Positions 23,172-24,345 of a DNA stretch of 24,345 nt are shown piece after piece. The stretch is taken from positions 1-24,345 of the forward strand of contig NZ_CP077372.1 in the NCBI RefSeq assembly GCF_019048525.1, in the 5' to 3' direction. Both the position numbers and the translations under genes were made by a program. The notes under the pieces were generated by a model. The model worked only from the letters and a program-made list of their open reading frames with translations, was not told the origin of the DNA and searched no databases. This DNA comes from Acinetobacter lwoffii (GTDB taxonomy: Bacteria > Pseudomonadota > Gammaproteobacteria > Pseudomonadales > Moraxellaceae). Every line of letters starts with the position of its first letter. The stretch's first letter is position 1.

Positions 23172-23477
23172 ATGAAAGCAAATCAAACGCAAATAACAAC
23201 GACTAAAACGACTGGTATCAAAGCAAGCGTATTGATGTTGTTCATGACGTTAATCTCAAGCCCTGCTTTTGCTCAAATCTCAAAAGTTAATACGGTTATG
23301 GCTAATGTTCAGTCAGTCTTAGCGGGTGTGGCTGTAACTGTATTTACCATCACTATCATGTGGGCTGGCTTTAAATTGGCTTGGCAACAAGCGAAGTGGT
23401 CAGACATTTCTAACATCGTTATCGGGGGGATTTTGGTAGGTGGTGCTGCGGGTATCGCTGCTTGGCTGATTAACTAA
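23172..23477 (+). CDS. virB2: VirB2/TrbC-family pilin
   Basis: Major pilus subunit precursor, about 101 residues. ATG 23172 is chosen because GGAG lies eight bases upstream and it yields a good long signal peptide: KANQTQITTTKTTGIKASVL, then LMLFMTLISSPAFA with cleavage after AFA. The mature protein has two hydrophobic helices (VLAGVAVTVFTITIMWAGF and ISNIVIGGILVGGAAGIAA) separated by a short basic loop (KLAWQQAKW), the VirB2 plan. An in-frame ATG at 23151 is less likely. The stop TAA overlaps the virB3 ATG. It is intact, unlike its neighbours virB1 and virB4. Confidence 0.93.
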   Translation: MKANQTQITTTKTTGIKASVLMLFMTLISSPAFAQISKVNTVMANVQSVLAGVAVTVFTITIMWAGFKLAWQQAKWSDISNIVIGGILVGGAAGIAAWLIN

Positions 23478-23803
23478 TGTCGAATTTTTCTGATCCAATT
23501 TTCAGGGGTTGCACTCGTCCTGCCATGCTTTTTGGCGTTCCAATGTTGCCTTTTTTGTTGGTGACGGGGGTAGCAATTCTTTTAGCGGGTTGGTCTTTTT
23601 ATCTACTTAGTGCCTATGTGACTTTATTTATAGCAGCTATTTATGTGCCTATTTACTTCTGGATGCGGGCAATAACAAAAGTAGATGACCAACGATTAAA
23701 GCAAGTATTGATGCGGTGGCGCATAAGAGGGAAACAGATCCAGAACCATCAAAAATGGGGAGCAATCTCATTTTCGCCACTTAAATTAAAGAAAAGGAAA
23801 TAA
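23477..23803 (+). CDS. virB3: VirB3-like type IV secretion inner-membrane protein
   Basis: 108-residue protein starting at ATG 23477 within the virB2 stop (TAATG). It opens with FSDPIFRGCTRPAMLFGVPM, the typical VirB3/TrbD start, then two membrane helices (PFLLVTGVAILLAGWSFYLL and VTLFIAAIYVPIYFWM) and a basic cytoplasmic tail (RWRIRGKQIQNHQKW). VirB3 works with VirB4 at the inner membrane in pilus assembly. Intact and of family length. virB4 starts seven bases later. Confidence 0.93.
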   Translation: MSNFSDPIFRGCTRPAMLFGVPMLPFLLVTGVAILLAGWSFYLLSAYVTLFIAAIYVPIYFWMRAITKVDDQRLKQVLMRWRIRGKQIQNHQKWGAISFSPLKLKKRK

Positions 23804-23810
23804 CAATATC

Positions 23811-24345
23811 ATGCGTTCAAAACAGCAAGTTAAAGATAGCGCAAATGCTGAAGTCGCAATTTCAGACTATCTGCCGTTTGGTAATCATGTTTCCACAATG
23901 TTATTAAGCTTAAAAATGGTGAATACATTGCCTACAAGGAAATTAGAATGCATTTCGTTTGAAACAGTTGAAGCCGATTATTATTAGAATCCGTAAAGAA
24001 GGATTAAATAATTTTATCGTGCTTAGGTGGCGGTCACTTGCTGTTTGGGACGCATAAGATCTAGGGGAGTTAATGAACGTCTAAATGGCGTTTATGAAAA
24101 TGATTTTTATTGCTGATTTTAATGAAAGATATTATCAGCAGTTTCAGGGTGAAAAGAATAAACAGATGGCTACTGAATTGTATTTAACAATTCTTTATCG
24201 TCCTGAAATTTCCAGATTAACAAAGATTTTTAAGAGTAAAGCTAGTCGTGATCCAGTAGCCCTGAAAAAGCAGATTAAGCGGGATCTCGATATTTTGGAT
24301 GATGTAGCCAAACAGGTTGAAGCAAGTCTATATCACTACAATCCA
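23811..24345 (+). pseudogene. virB4: VirB4 ATPase, N-terminal part, frameshifted and cut by window end
   Basis: Start of the large ATPase that powers type IV secretion. ATG 23811, with AGGA about 12 bases upstream: MRSKQQVKDSANAEVAISDY, LPFGNHVS, KNGEYIA (after a shift), LECISFETVEADYY, then GGHLLFGTHKI, FNERYYQQFQGEKNKQMATE and LYLTILYRPEISRLTKIFKS, typical of the VirB4/CagE N-terminal domain. It ends at the window edge with VEASLYHYNP, before the Walker motifs. At least five indels occur between 23890 and 24120; from about 24115 the frame is clean. Confidence 0.88.

Noticed and set aside
1..24345. Insertion sequences
   Set aside because: No transposase frame or paired terminal inverted repeats with target duplication was found; the recombinase at the left edge is a serine resolvase type.
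1..24345. XerC/XerD pdif sites common in Acinetobacter plasmids
   Set aside because: I saw no 28-bp site with the usual XerC and XerD half-site sequences; a motif search would be needed to exclude degenerate ones.
1..24345. tRNA or rRNA genes
   Set aside because: No tRNA cloverleaf motifs (GGTTCGANTCC-type T arm) or rRNA segments were noticed on either strand.

Overview
This window looks like part of a low-GC conjugative plasmid from Acinetobacter or a close Moraxellaceae relative. The main evidence is an intact Rep_3-type initiator with an iteron origin, a ParA/ParB pair, a MOBP relaxase with an RP4-like nic site, the start of a VirB-type type IV secretion operon, and a UmuD with the long N-terminus (GGP..GAGRKG) seen in Acinetobacter. 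Many genes are interrupted by single-base indels while the protein sequence stays recognisable across frames. That pattern suits unpolished long-read sequence at least as well as real decay, so most 'pseudogene' labels below mean 'frameshifted as given'.

Layout. 1-2440: end of a serine recombinase, then umuD and a badly damaged umuC, with a 23-bp palindrome just ahead of umuD. 2440-3700: unassigned sequence and one broken hypothetical gene. 3770-5640, minus strand: relaxase, relaxosome accessory protein and oriT. 5687-10306, minus strand: parB-parA and then four small genes, each with its own terminator. These five units sit behind near-copies of one promoter module: an upstream 14-bp palindrome, a sigma70-like promoter whose 17-bp spacer holds an inverted-repeat operator, and a 23-nt hairpin at the predicted 5' end of the RNA. 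10343-13310: a structured GC-richer segment, a replication accessory gene, rep, and the iteron origin. 13312-15312: small genes, a TrbM-like protein, a possible ribbon-helix-helix regulator, two large hairpins, and a ColE1-type mob remnant with overlapping frames. 15509-18860: a very AT-rich island with a TPR protein, an MFS transporter and a ribbon-helix-helix protein. 18870-19411: GC-richer structured DNA and the inverted partner of the 10343 repeat. 19520-24345, plus strand: a small hypothetical gene, then topA, virB1, virB2, virB3 and the start of virB4.

How it fits together. Rep acts at the iterons and ParAB segregates the plasmid. The accessory protein and relaxase nick oriT at 5589/5590 and the VirB channel exports the strand. 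Given RP4 polarity, the plus strand to the right of nic enters the recipient first, and it is the template for every minus-strand gene from parB to 10201. The repeated-promoter block is therefore a leading region suited to early expression in a new host. This block is the most interesting candidate for an undescribed system in the window.
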